Positions 7,703 to 14,152 of a stretch of DNA of 41,224 nt are shown here, one piece after another. The position numbers were made by a program, and so were the translations under genes. The notes below the pieces were generated by a model, which did not search any database, was not told where the DNA came from, and saw nothing but the letters and a program-made list of their open reading frames with translations. The stretch's first letter is position 1, and every line of letters starts with the position of its first letter. The DNA comes from an uncultured Eubacteriales bacterium (GTDB lineage: Bacteria > Bacillota > Clostridia > Oscillospirales > Acutalibacteraceae), in NCBI GenBank assembly GCA_949296825.1, contig CASFQZ010000089.1, positions 1 to 41,224 on the forward strand. Reading direction: 5' to 3'.

Positions 7703-7882
7703 TTGGATTTTGAAAAGTATGGCTTTATCGGCGTTATGATCGATTATCTTCAGCTGTTTTTGCAGAAGATCGCCGACATTATCGCTTTTATTTTCGGCGG
7801 CGGTTCTTCTTCTTCGACCACCGCACCGACCACGACGGCGCCTGCCGTGACGGAAGCACCGTCCAACGTGATCGTTTATTGA
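7703..7882 (+). CDS. Small helix-plus-Thr/Pro-tail peptide, copy 1 (59 aa)
   Basis: A TTG start at 7703 with AGAAGGTG 7 nt upstream gives 59 residues ending at TGA 7880-7882. Residues 6-31 are a strongly hydrophobic, partly amphipathic helix (YGFIGVMIDYLQLFLQKIAD then IIAFIFG). A GGGSSSS joint follows, then a low-complexity TTAPTTTAPAVTEAPS tail of the kind used as extracellular linkers in ruminococcal proteins, and a short VIVY end. There is no classical signal peptide with a cleavage site, so the helix may itself insert in the membrane and display the tail. The start is set by alignment with copy 2, whose ATG-TTG corresponds to GCA-TTG here. Not recognised as a named family. Confidence 0.75.
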   Translation: MDFEKYGFIGVMIDYLQLFLQKIADIIAFIFGGGSSSSTTAPTTTAPAVTEAPSNVIVY

Positions 7883-7924
7883 CGGCTGATTTTTTACGAT
7901 TTTATAAAAAAGAAGGTGAATCAA

Positions 7925-8107
7925 ATGTTGTATGAGGAATATGGCTTTATCGGCATCATGATCGGCTACCTTGAGCGGATCCTGAACATTATTGCGGATT
8001 TCTTCGCGCGTATTACCGGCGGCGGCAGCTCCACGACGGCTCCCGAGACGACGGTTCCCGCGACCACGGAAGCTCCCGTGACCGAGGTTATCATTTATCG
8101 CAACTGA
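7925..8107 (+). CDS. Small helix-plus-Thr/Pro-tail peptide, copy 2 (60 aa)
   Basis: Sixty residues from ATG 7925. An in-frame GTG at 7916 overlaps the AGAAGGTG ribosome binding site and is rejected. The layout matches copy 1: MLYEEYGFIGIMIGYLERIL and NIIADFFARI helix, GGGSS joint, TTAPETTVPATTEAP tail and a VIIYRN end. The conserved features are the helix pattern, the Gly joint and the terminal V-I-Y, which is what one would expect if both are functional. A strong terminator follows 10 nt after the stop. Function unknown; membrane-active, regulatory or signalling roles are all open. Confidence 0.8.
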   Translation: MLYEEYGFIGIMIGYLERILNIIADFFARITGGGSSTTAPETTVPATTEAPVTEVIIYRN

Positions 8108-8117
8108 TCCGATCATT

Positions 8118-8150
8118 AAGCGCTTTCCTTCGCGGAGAGCGCTTTTTTTT
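8118..8150 (+). terminator. Terminator of the small-peptide operon
   Basis: AGCGCTTTCC (8119-8128) pairs with GGAGAGCGCT (8134-8143) with one G-U pair, tetraloop-like centre, and eight Ts at 8143-8150. Confidence 0.9.
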
Positions 8151-8167
8151 GAAATAAGGAGAAAAAG

Positions 8168-8659
8168 ATGTGGGAATACCGTCGGGCAACCCGAGATGAG
8201 GTGGCTTTTCTCTGGGATGAGAATATTCGGACACATACCGCCCGTAAGACCTGGGAACAATGGAAAGAGGAATATTTATATTATCTCGACCATCATATGG
8301 CGCTGACCTTCGCCGCCCTGCAAAACGGCGTACAGGTGGGGGAGGGAACGCTTCTGCTCTCGCCGGACTGTAAAGCAGTCCGCGGCAGAAGCTCCCTTTG
8401 TGACGGCAAAACAATCGCCAATGTCAACGCGCTTCGCATCCGCCGGACGTTTGAGGGACAGGGTCATATTTCCGCCTTGATAAAAGTGCTGGAAAGGGAA
8501 GCGGCAGCGCAGGGCATTTCCATGCTGACCATTGGCGTTCAAGAAGACGAGGCACGCAATCGTGCCATTTACCGGCATTGGGGGTATCTGGAGCCGGTGC
8601 TGCAGGAAAGGGAGGACGGCGTTCTGGTTCTGTATTTTGCCAAACACCTTTCCTTTTGA
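8168..8659 (+). CDS. GNAT family N-acetyltransferase
   Basis: A 163-residue GNAT. The acetyl-CoA binding region is read as IRRTFEGQGHISALIKVLER (R-x-x-G-x-G-like), followed by LTIGVQEDEARNRAIYRHWGYLE, the usual N..A...Y...GF motif. The substrate is not predictable. AAGGAG lies about 7 nt before the ATG. It sits just after the peptide-operon terminator and has no obvious promoter of its own, so it may depend on read-through. Followed by an AT-rich stretch and the fucO promoter. Confidence 0.88.
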   Translation: MWEYRRATRDEVAFLWDENIRTHTARKTWEQWKEEYLYYLDHHMALTFAALQNGVQVGEGTLLLSPDCKAVRGRSSLCDGKTIANVNALRIRRTFEGQGHISALIKVLEREAAAQGISMLTIGVQEDEARNRAIYRHWGYLEPVLQEREDGVLVLYFAKHLSF

Positions 8660-8752
8660 CAATGCGGAGTCAGTTTTTTCGGACAAAATATGAAACAAAA
8701 TTTGAATTTTTGAAAATTTTTCCATTTGTGTCCGATTTTTTGTTTTGTTTGG

Positions 8753-8781
8753 TTGACAGTGCCTGACAAGATTATTAAAAT
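8753..8781 (+). promoter_or_regulatory. Strong sigma-A promoter for fucO
   Basis: Perfect -35 TTGACA (8753-8758), 17-bp spacer, TAAAAT (8776-8781). An unusually AT-rich 60-bp stretch lies directly upstream, a likely UP element. Leader about 43 nt. Confidence 0.85.
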
Positions 8782-8830
8782 AAAAAAGCAAACAAACTGC
8801 AGTGCAGTTGAAGTAAACGGAGGTATTTGT

Positions 8831-9979
8831 ATGGTAAACAGATTTGTTTTGAACGAAACATCGTATCACGGCGCCGGTGCAATCCAGATGATCCCCGAAG
8901 AGATCAAAGCCAGAGATTTTAAGAAAGTCTTTCTTGCTTCCGACCCGGATCTTCTGAAATTCGGTGTAACGAAAAAAGTGACCGATCTTCTGGACGCCGC
9001 TGCGATTCCTTATGAAATCTATTCCGATATTAAGCCCAACCCCACGATTGAAAATGTCCAGCACGGCGTGCAGTGCTTTAAGGACAGCGGCGCGGATTGC
9101 ATCGTTGCCATTGGCGGCGGCTCTTCCATGGATACCTCAAAAGCCATCGGCATCATCGTTGCAAATCCGGAATTTGCGGATGTCAGAAGCCTGGAGGGCG
9201 TCGCTCCGACCAAAAAGCCCGCTGTGCCCATTATCGCCGTTCCCACCACCGCCGGTACGGCTGCGGAAGTAACGATCAACTATGTCATTACCGACGCGGA
9301 AAAGAACCGCAAAATGGTCTGCGTGGATGTTCATGACATTCCCGTGGTTGCCGTTGTGGATCCGGATATGATGTCCACCATGCCCAAGGGGCTGACCGCC
9401 GCCACCGGTATGGACGCGCTGACTCATGCCATCGAAGGGTATATCACCAAAGGCGCCTGGGCACTCTCCGATATGTTCCACCTGAAAGCCATCGAGATAA
9501 TTTCCAAAAACTTACGCGGCGCGGTGGATAATACCCCCGAAGGCAGGGAAGGCATGGCGCTGGGCCAGTATGTGGCAGGCATGGGCTTTTCCAATGTCGG
9601 TCTGGGCATTGTCCACTCCATGGCGCACCCGCTGGGCGCTCTGTACGACACGCCCCACGGCGTTGCCAACGCCATCATTCTGCCGACGGTTATGGCGTAT
9701 AACGCCCCAGCCACCGGCGATAAGTATCGCGATATCGCCAAAGCCATGGGCGTTGCCGGTACCGAAAGCATGACCATTGAAGAAGCCAGAAAAGCCGCAA
9801 TTGACGCGGTAAAGCAGCTGAGCCAGGATGTGGGCATCCCCGCTGATTTGAAAGAAATCGTCAAGCCCGAGGATGTACAGTTCCTTGCCGAATCCGCCTA
9901 TGCGGACGCCTGTCGACCGGGCAACCCGAGAGATACCAGCGTGGAAGAGATTAAAGAGCTGTATCTTTCCCTGATGTAA
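8831..9979 (+). CDS. fucO: Lactaldehyde reductase (1,2-propanediol oxidoreductase)
   Basis: A 382-residue iron-containing (group III) alcohol dehydrogenase, the same length as E. coli FucO and close to it throughout (for example TTAGTAAEVTINYVITD, DALTHAIEGYITKGAWALSD, GQYVAGMGFSNVGLG). It reduces L- or D-lactaldehyde to 1,2-propanediol with NADH, regenerating NAD during anaerobic fucose or rhamnose fermentation. The nucleotide site GGGSSMD is at 96-101, and metal ligands correspond to Asp195, His199, His262 and His276. The ATG at 8831 has GGAGG 8 nt upstream; an upstream in-frame start at 8726 lies inside the promoter and is rejected. No fucose catabolic genes flank it. It has its own strong promoter and terminator. 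Confidence 0.95.
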   Translation: MVNRFVLNETSYHGAGAIQMIPEEIKARDFKKVFLASDPDLLKFGVTKKVTDLLDAAAIPYEIYSDIKPNPTIENVQHGVQCFKDSGADCIVAIGGGSSMDTSKAIGIIVANPEFADVRSLEGVAPTKKPAVPIIAVPTTAGTAAEVTINYVITDAEKNRKMVCVDVHDIPVVAVVDPDMMSTMPKGLTAATGMDALTHAIEGYITKGAWALSDMFHLKAIEIISKNLRGAVDNTPEGREGMALGQYVAGMGFSNVGLGIVHSMAHPLGALYDTPHGVANAIILPTVMAYNAPATGDKYRDIAKAMGVAGTESMTIEEARKAAIDAVKQLSQDVGIPADLKEIVKPEDVQFLAESAYADACRPGNPRDTSVEEIKELYLSLM

Positions 9980-9992
9980 AATTCGCACAAGC

Positions 9993-10026
9993 AAAACGCC
10001 GCCGGAGCGATTCGGCGGCGCTTTTT
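9993..10026 (+). terminator. Terminator after fucO
   Basis: CGCCGCCG (9997-10004) pairs with CGGCGGCG (10013-10020) across an 8-nt loop, followed by CTTTTT. Confidence 0.9.
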
Positions 10027-10043
10027 GCGAAAGGACGGTTGTT

Positions 10044-10706
10044 TTGAAAGGTTTCTTGCGCGTTCTTATTTATTTTTTAGGGCTGTTTCTGATTGCCCTC
10101 GGCATCAATTTATCGCTGCTGTCCGGGCTGGGCGTTTCCCCTGTTGCGGCGTTTACCTCTTCCCTGAGCCGGGCGGCGGGCGTTCGTCTCGGTGCTGTAA
10201 CCGCCCTTTGCTACAGCGCATTTGTATTGCTGGAAATGGTTATATTACGAAAACAGTTTCGCCCGAAACAGCTGCTGCAAATCCCCTTTTGCTTTGTTTT
10301 CGGCGCCTTTGTGGATTGGATTGGCAGGGTCTTTGCCGATATGGCGATGGACGTCTATCTGCTTCGGCTTTTGATTTTGCTTTTGGGTATTGCCGCCTTG
10401 GCGGCGGGCGCGGTGATTTATGTTGCCATGGATATTGTCCCAAATCCGCCGGAGGGGCTGATTCTCGCAATTTGTAAAAAGAGCGGCGCCTCCTTTGGTA
10501 AAATTAAAATCGCGACCGATTGCGCTTATGTGATCGCGGGGATTTTGATCAGTCTCCTGTTTTGTCACGACATCGGTGAGGTGCGGGAAGGAACCGTTCT
10601 CTCCGCCCTGCTGACCGGAAAACTCATTTCCTTTTTTACCGGGAAATGGCAGGACCCATTGCGGAAGATTTATCAAAAGAAGGGAAAATCGCAGAAGATT
10701 ACATAA
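10044..10706 (+). CDS. YczE/YitT-like membrane protein (DUF6198 type)
   Basis: A 220-residue membrane protein with about five to six segments. The N-terminal pattern GLFLIALGINLSLLSGLGVS and the motif DIVPNPPEGLILAICKKSG are characteristic of the YczE/DUF6198 family of uncharacterised membrane proteins; the A..D......I...I.....G.....GT sequence in the C-terminal part is also typical. Transport has been proposed for related families, but the substrate is not known. The TTG start at 10044 is set by AAAGGA about 9 nt upstream. It follows the fucO terminator by 17 nt and its transcription probably depends on read-through. Confidence 0.8.
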   Translation: MKGFLRVLIYFLGLFLIALGINLSLLSGLGVSPVAAFTSSLSRAAGVRLGAVTALCYSAFVLLEMVILRKQFRPKQLLQIPFCFVFGAFVDWIGRVFADMAMDVYLLRLLILLLGIAALAAGAVIYVAMDIVPNPPEGLILAICKKSGASFGKIKIATDCAYVIAGILISLLFCHDIGEVREGTVLSALLTGKLISFFTGKWQDPLRKIYQKKGKSQKIT

Positions 10707-10731
10707 GCATCGGCAAAAACCGATGCTTTTT
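10705..10731 (+). terminator. Terminator overlapping the YczE-like stop codon
   Basis: AAGCATCGG (10705-10713) and CCGATGCTT (10720-10728) with a 6-nt A-rich loop and TTTTT tail. Confidence 0.85.
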
Positions 10732-10761
10732 ATGGAAGGGCGAACACTTTCGATGCCCGGA

Positions 10762-11116
10762 TTAAGCTTGGTTTCTTTTCGCCGTGTTGACTGAGGCAAT
10801 CAAAAGCTTTTTCAATTCCGTGCAGTGCTGCAGGGAGACAGGGTCGCGTAAATCGCCACTTTCCGACAAAAGCTCCAACCAATATTCGCTTTCGGCGCAT
10901 TCCTTCCGGGAAATTTGCAGTTTTGCGATAAAATCGGACCTGCTGTGGGCTTAAGTCGCCTCTCGGATATTGGCGCCAACGCTGGTGCCGGAACGGAGCA
11001 GATGATCTGTTAGGCTGCGTTCTTTTTTTCTCGGTGCGCAGATCCTTGCACGGCCGGATGATTTCCAACGCAAACACCCTGGATTTTTTTGCAGCGGGCT
11101 TGCCATATTGATTCAC
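10762..11116 (-). pseudogene. Broken four-helix-bundle (23S rRNA IVP / S23-type) protein gene
   Basis: Minus-strand reading starts at GTG 11116 (AAAGGACGG upstream) with KKSRVFALEIIR and KDLRTEKK. At a run of seven As (about 11008-11014) the frame must shift by one base. The other frame then gives SLTDHLLRSGTSVGANIREA, a TAA stop, AHSRSDFIAKLQISRKECAE, SEYWLELL, and a TAA end at 10762-10764. The sequence is an almost perfect match to the pattern of the four-helix-bundle family (SGTSxGANxxEA, F..K..I..KE..E..YWL..L). One frameshift plus one nonsense codon show the gene is dead, yet the reading is otherwise clean, so inactivation looks recent. These genes are often found inside 23S rRNA insertions or as scattered orphans; this one lies beside a tRNA pair. 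Confidence 0.85.
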
Positions 11117-11150
11117 CCGTCCTTTTTTACGGCGCAGACCACCGCCACCA

Positions 11151-11223
11151 AAACGATTCACTCTGCACTCCCCAAACCCGCCTCTGTGGTAGAGGGGAGG
11201 TGAGGAGAAAAACGATTCACTCT
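11151..11223. repeat. Short direct repeats upstream of the pseudogene
   Basis: AAACGATTCACTCT occurs at 11151-11164 and 11210-11223, and related ATTCACT/AGTGAAT words occur at 11230-11275. The ~200-bp stretch 11117-11277 between the pseudogene and the tRNA terminator holds only these degenerate repeats and a short GAGG/CCTC-rich hairpin; I see no gene in it. This may be decayed insertion sequence or a local repeat family. Confidence 0.5.
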
Positions 11224-11277
11224 TCGTTATTCACTCCCAAAAATCGGCTTCTGCGATGTAGTGAAAAGTGAATAAGT

Positions 11278-11315
11278 AAAAATCGGCAAACACTTCGCAG
11301 TGTTTGCCGATTTTT
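11278..11315 (-). terminator. Terminator of the tRNA-Thr/tRNA-Tyr operon
   Basis: Perfect 16-bp stem AAAAATCGGCAAACAC (11278-11293) with GTGTTTGCCGATTTTT (11300-11315) and a 6-nt loop, immediately after the tRNA-Tyr CCA end on the minus strand. Confidence 0.9.
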
Positions 11316-11399
11316 GGTGGGAGAGGGTGGATTCGAACCACCGAAGTCACTGACAACAGATTTACAGTCTGCCCCCTTTGGCCACTCGGGAACTCTCCC
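11315..11399 (-). tRNA. tRNA-Tyr (anticodon GUA)
   Basis: The minus strand starts GGGAGAG (11399) and ends CTCTCCC-A-CCA, a 7-bp acceptor stem with encoded CCA. The anticodon loop is CTGTAAA, giving GUA. A long variable arm (about TGTCAGTGACTTC) fits a class II tRNA-Tyr, and the T-arm reads GGTTCGAATCC. Confidence 0.97.
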
Positions 11400-11410
11400 A
11401 TATTCAAAAT

Positions 11411-11486
11411 TGGAGCTGGTGGACGGACTCGAACCCCCGACCTGCTGATTACAAATCAGCTGCTCTACCAACTGAGCTACACCAGC
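11411..11486 (-). tRNA. tRNA-Thr (anticodon UGU)
   Basis: Seventy-six nt with acceptor GCTGGTG/CACCAGC, discriminator T and encoded CCA. The anticodon stem CTGAT/ATCAG holds the loop TTTGTAA, giving UGU. D-arm TAGCTCAGTTGGTAGAGCA and T-arm GGTTCGAGTCC are canonical. Co-transcribed with tRNA-Tyr 11 nt downstream. Confidence 0.97.
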
Positions 11487-11519
11487 AGACGACGGCAGGT
11501 CTCGCAACCGACGCAAACT

Positions 11520-11548
11520 AATATATCACACCCCAGGGGAAAAGTCAA
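11520..11548 (-). promoter_or_regulatory. Promoter of the tRNA-Thr/tRNA-Tyr operon
   Basis: TTGACT (11548-11543), 17-bp spacer, TATATT (11525-11520) on the minus strand, 34 nt before the mature tRNA-Thr 5' end. Confidence 0.85.
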
Positions 11549-11693
11549 TAGTTTTTTTCAGTTTTTTGCGACTGCCGCGATTTGTCCGGATAAAAGGCGA
11601 TGGGGTGTAAATCGCTGTTTTCCAGCGGATAAATTTTGAAAAAATTGAGACAAAACAAAACAGTCTCTGAACAGATGGCTAAATATTTACAGT

Positions 11694-11711
11694 ATATACA
11701 TATTTGTATAT
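11694..11711. promoter_or_regulatory. Inverted repeat upstream of the SDR gene, possible operator
   Basis: ATATACA (11694-11700) and TGTATAT (11705-11711) with a 4-nt TATT centre, about 20 bp upstream of the -35 hexamer. The symmetry fits a dimeric regulator, but AT-rich sequence makes chance palindromes common. Confidence 0.4.
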
Positions 11712-11729
11712 GGATTTTTTTTGAAATTT

Positions 11730-11758
11730 TTGTTACCATGTACTCGTATCTTTAGATA
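11730..11758 (+). promoter_or_regulatory. Promoter for the SDR gene
   Basis: TTGTTA (11730-11735), 17-bp spacer, TAGATA (11753-11758). The transcript would start only a few bases before the ribosome binding site GGAGG (11762-11766). Confidence 0.6.
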
Positions 11759-11775
11759 TGACGGAGGTATAAAAA

Positions 11776-13281
11776 ATGAGCAAGACCGTATTTCTGACCG
11801 GCGCGTCCGGCAATATGGGCTGGGCGGGTTTTAAAGAAATTTACAACGCACCCGAAAAGTTTAATCTGGTGGTCCTTCTTCGCGACAGCGAGAAGAATCG
11901 CGAAAAGTTCAAGGATTATATCAATGATCCTCGCGTTCGCATCGTCTGGGGCGACCTGACCAATTACGACGATGTGTTGAGCTGTGTGACCGGTTCCGAC
12001 GTGGTTCTTCATGTCGGCGGTATGGTTTCCCCCGCGGCGGATTATTATCCGAAAAGAACGCTGGATACCAACACCAAAGCTGCCCGCGATATTGTGGAAG
12101 CCGTTAAGGCGCAGCCCAATGCCGACGACATCCGCGTGATCTATATCGGCACCGTGGCGCAGACCGGTGACCGCAATCCCCCCATCCACTGGGGCAGAAC
12201 CGGCGACCCGATCAAAATCAGCGTTTACGACCATTATGCCATCAGTAAGACCATTGCCGAAAGCATTTTCGCCGAGTCCGGCTTGAAGCATTGGGCGTCT
12301 CTTCGTCAGTCCGGCATTCTGTATGCCAATATTTTGAAAAACTATGACCCGATCATGTTCCACGTCTGCATCAACGGCGTTCTGGAATGGGCGACGGTCG
12401 AGGATTCCGCAACGCTGCTGCTGCGCTGCTGCCAGGACAACGTTCCCGACGAGTTCTGGAGAGGCTTTTACAACATCGGCAGCGGCAAGCAGTATCGCCT
12501 GACCAACTTCGAGTTTGAGGAGCTGCTGCTGGATACCATCGGTCTGGGCGACCCCAGAAAGATCTTCGACGCCAACTGGTTCATCACCCGCAACTTCCAC
12601 GGTCAGTGGTATGCGGATTCCGATAAGCTGGAGGAGATGCTGCACTTCCGTCACAATGTTCCGGTACGTCAGTATTTCAAAGACCTGGGCAAACAGGTGC
12701 CCAAATATTTCAAGCTTGCCAAGCTGGCGAAGCTGGTTCCCGGCGTCGTTAAGTCCCTGGGCATGAAGCCGATGACTATGAAGCCGGTTTACGGCACCAT
12801 GGGCTGGTTCCGCGATAATAATGAGCAGAGAATTTCCGCTTACTTCGGCTCCCGCGAAGAGTGGGCGAAGATCGGCACCTGGAAAACCTTTAAGATCGTC
12901 CGTCCCACCGAGGAAGTTTCTCTCCTGGATCACGGCTATGACGAGTCCAAGCCTCTGAATGAATTGGATATTGAGGATATGAAAAAAGCGGCTGCCTTCC
13001 GCGGCGGCGAATGCCTGTCCGAGACCATGGAAAAAGGCGACCTGTTCACGCCGCTGAAATGGAAATGCGCCCATGGTCATGAGTTTGAGATGACGCCCAA
13101 CCTGGTGCTTCGCGGCGGTCACTGGTGCCCCGAAGAGCTGCCGATGCCCTGGAACTATGACGAGGAAGCCAAAGTGAACCCCTTCTTCGCGCAGGTCTGG
13201 TATCCGCTGCACAGTAAGGACGAACATAACTTCTACGACAAAACCATCTATAAGGATTTCCCCGATTACGATAAGCTGTAA
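11776..13281 (+). CDS. NAD-dependent epimerase/dehydratase (extended SDR) with C-terminal extension
   Basis: A 501-residue protein. The N-terminal ~300 residues are an extended short-chain dehydrogenase: TGASGNMG near residue 8 binds NAD(P), GDLTNYDDVL supplies the adenine-side acidic residue, and YDHYAISK is the catalytic YxxxK. SDRs of this class normally end near 300-330 residues. Here ~190 residues follow, including a helical stretch (residues ~295-335) and a small module KCAHGHEFEMTPNLVLRGGH then WCPEE, which looks like a degenerate zinc-ribbon (CxxGH...WCP). The substrate is not known; epimerases of nucleotide sugars and steroid-type dehydrogenases both fall in the class. GGAGG lies 9 nt before the ATG. 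Monocistronic, with its own promoter and terminator. Confidence 0.88.
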   Translation: MSKTVFLTGASGNMGWAGFKEIYNAPEKFNLVVLLRDSEKNREKFKDYINDPRVRIVWGDLTNYDDVLSCVTGSDVVLHVGGMVSPAADYYPKRTLDTNTKAARDIVEAVKAQPNADDIRVIYIGTVAQTGDRNPPIHWGRTGDPIKISVYDHYAISKTIAESIFAESGLKHWASLRQSGILYANILKNYDPIMFHVCINGVLEWATVEDSATLLLRCCQDNVPDEFWRGFYNIGSGKQYRLTNFEFEELLLDTIGLGDPRKIFDANWFITRNFHGQWYADSDKLEEMLHFRHNVPVRQYFKDLGKQVPKYFKLAKLAKLVPGVVKSLGMKPMTMKPVYGTMGWFRDNNEQRISAYFGSREEWAKIGTWKTFKIVRPTEEVSLLDHGYDESKPLNELDIEDMKKAAAFRGGECLSETMEKGDLFTPLKWKCAHGHEFEMTPNLVLRGGHWCPEELPMPWNYDEEAKVNPFFAQVWYPLHSKDEHNFYDKTIYKDFPDYDKL

Positions 13282-13288
13282 TTTGATG

Positions 13289-13331
13289 AAAAACAATGCC
13301 CGCTTCTTTTCCGGAGCGGGCATTGTTTTTT
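13289..13331. terminator. Bidirectional terminator between the SDR and DUF4392 genes
   Basis: AAAACAATGCCCGCT (about 13290-13304) pairs with AGCGGGCATTGTTTT (about 13315-13329), flanked by A- and T-runs, so it can end transcripts from both converging genes. Confidence 0.9.
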
Positions 13332-13336
13332 TATTG

Positions 13337-14152
13337 CTACTCAGCAAGCAGGCTTTGCAGCGCCTCGACGATTTCCTGTTCGGTCGTTTCCGGAAATCCG
13401 TCTACAGTGGGAATATGCTGCTTATGAATGCCGTCGACACTGCCTTTGGAGACGATATAGCGAATGTAATCGCGCACTTTTTCGTAGGACGGCAGAAGGT
13501 TTTTCCCACTTTCCCGGGACAGCGCGGTCAAAAGCCCATAGGCGCCCCAGTTGGAGACGGTGGCAATCAGCAGGGAGGAGACCGACACCTCGCAGGGAAC
13601 CAGAGAAAGCTTTTTTTGAATGACATGCTTCAGATTGCCCATGCCGATTTCGTTGCCGCCGTCGCCAATGCCGACGGTATAGATGCCCTTGCGATATGCC
13701 AGATCAAAAATATCGTCGATGGGCGGCGTATGCGCCGCAATGCTCACGCCCCGGCAATTGGCATAATCTCCGGCGGTGTTTTTGCCGCAGCGCTCAATGG
13801 AAATCATCGCGGCAGGGCGATATTCTTCCAGAATTTCTTCGGCGGATAAATTCTGATCCAGGAAGCGAGCGCGCACCTCCCGCATCGGGAAAAAGCCGCC
13901 GCAGTAAATATCGGTCAGAATCACCGGAGAAAAGCCCAGCGCCGCCAGCCCCTTCGCCAGGAAAAACGCGCCAGGCGGGCCGTCGGTTTCCGCAAAGCCG
14001 CCGACATAAAAACCGGTGGTTAAAAGCACGGTTTTTCGCTCCTGCGCCAAAAGCTGTCGGGCAGTTGTCTCATACATATCGGCGTCCAGCTCCGGCAGCA
14101 GCAGATCCATGCCCCGCTGGGAATGGCGCAGCACCGTTTCGCAAATGGTCAT
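13337..14152 (-). CDS. D-glutamate cyclase-like protein (DUF4392 domain)
   Basis: A 271-residue protein matching the DUF4392 domain, the C-terminal part of D-glutamate cyclases that convert D-glutamate to 5-oxo-D-proline. Diagnostic stretches are TTGFYVGGFAETDGPPGAFF (near residue 45), SIERCGKN, and GIGDGGNEIGMGNL (near residue 172). The N-terminal DUF1445 domain found in the two-domain mammalian enzyme is absent, as in many bacterial stand-alone forms, so activity is likely but unproven. The ATG at 14152 overlaps the stop of the ThyX gene by 4 nt, giving translational coupling. In a Gram-positive cell D-glutamate is a peptidoglycan precursor; turnover of it is a plausible role. Confidence 0.85.
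   Translation of the reverse strand: MTICETVLRHSQRGMDLLLPELDADMYETTARQLLAQERKTVLLTTGFYVGGFAETDGPPGAFFLAKGLAALGFSPVILTDIYCGGFFPMREVRARFLDQNLSAEEILEEYRPAAMISIERCGKNTAGDYANCRGVSIAAHTPPIDDIFDLAYRKGIYTVGIGDGGNEIGMGNLKHVIQKKLSLVPCEVSVSSLLIATVSNWGAYGLLTALSRESGKNLLPSYEKVRDYIRYIVSKGSVDGIHKQHIPTVDGFPETTEQEIVEALQSLLAE

Larger units (their letters stand above)
7688..8107 (+). repeat. Tandem duplication of a small-peptide gene with its ribosome binding site
   Basis: Two units, about 7688-7882 and 7913-8107, share AGAAGGTGAAT at the ribosome binding site, YGFIG in the helix, the GGGSS joint, and the TTAP/TEAP tail. The conserved DNA around TATGGCTTTATCGGC shows they arose by duplication; they now differ at many positions, so the event is not recent. 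Confidence 0.75.

Noticed and set aside
10730-11161. 143-residue intact gene on the minus strand
   Set aside because: Only its N-terminal third matches the four-helix-bundle family; the rest is out of frame relative to the conserved sequence, so it is scored as a pseudogene.
11752-13347. 531-residue minus-strand frame over the SDR gene
   Set aside because: Antisense shadow; the plus-strand SDR has promoter, ribosome binding site, conserved motifs and terminator.
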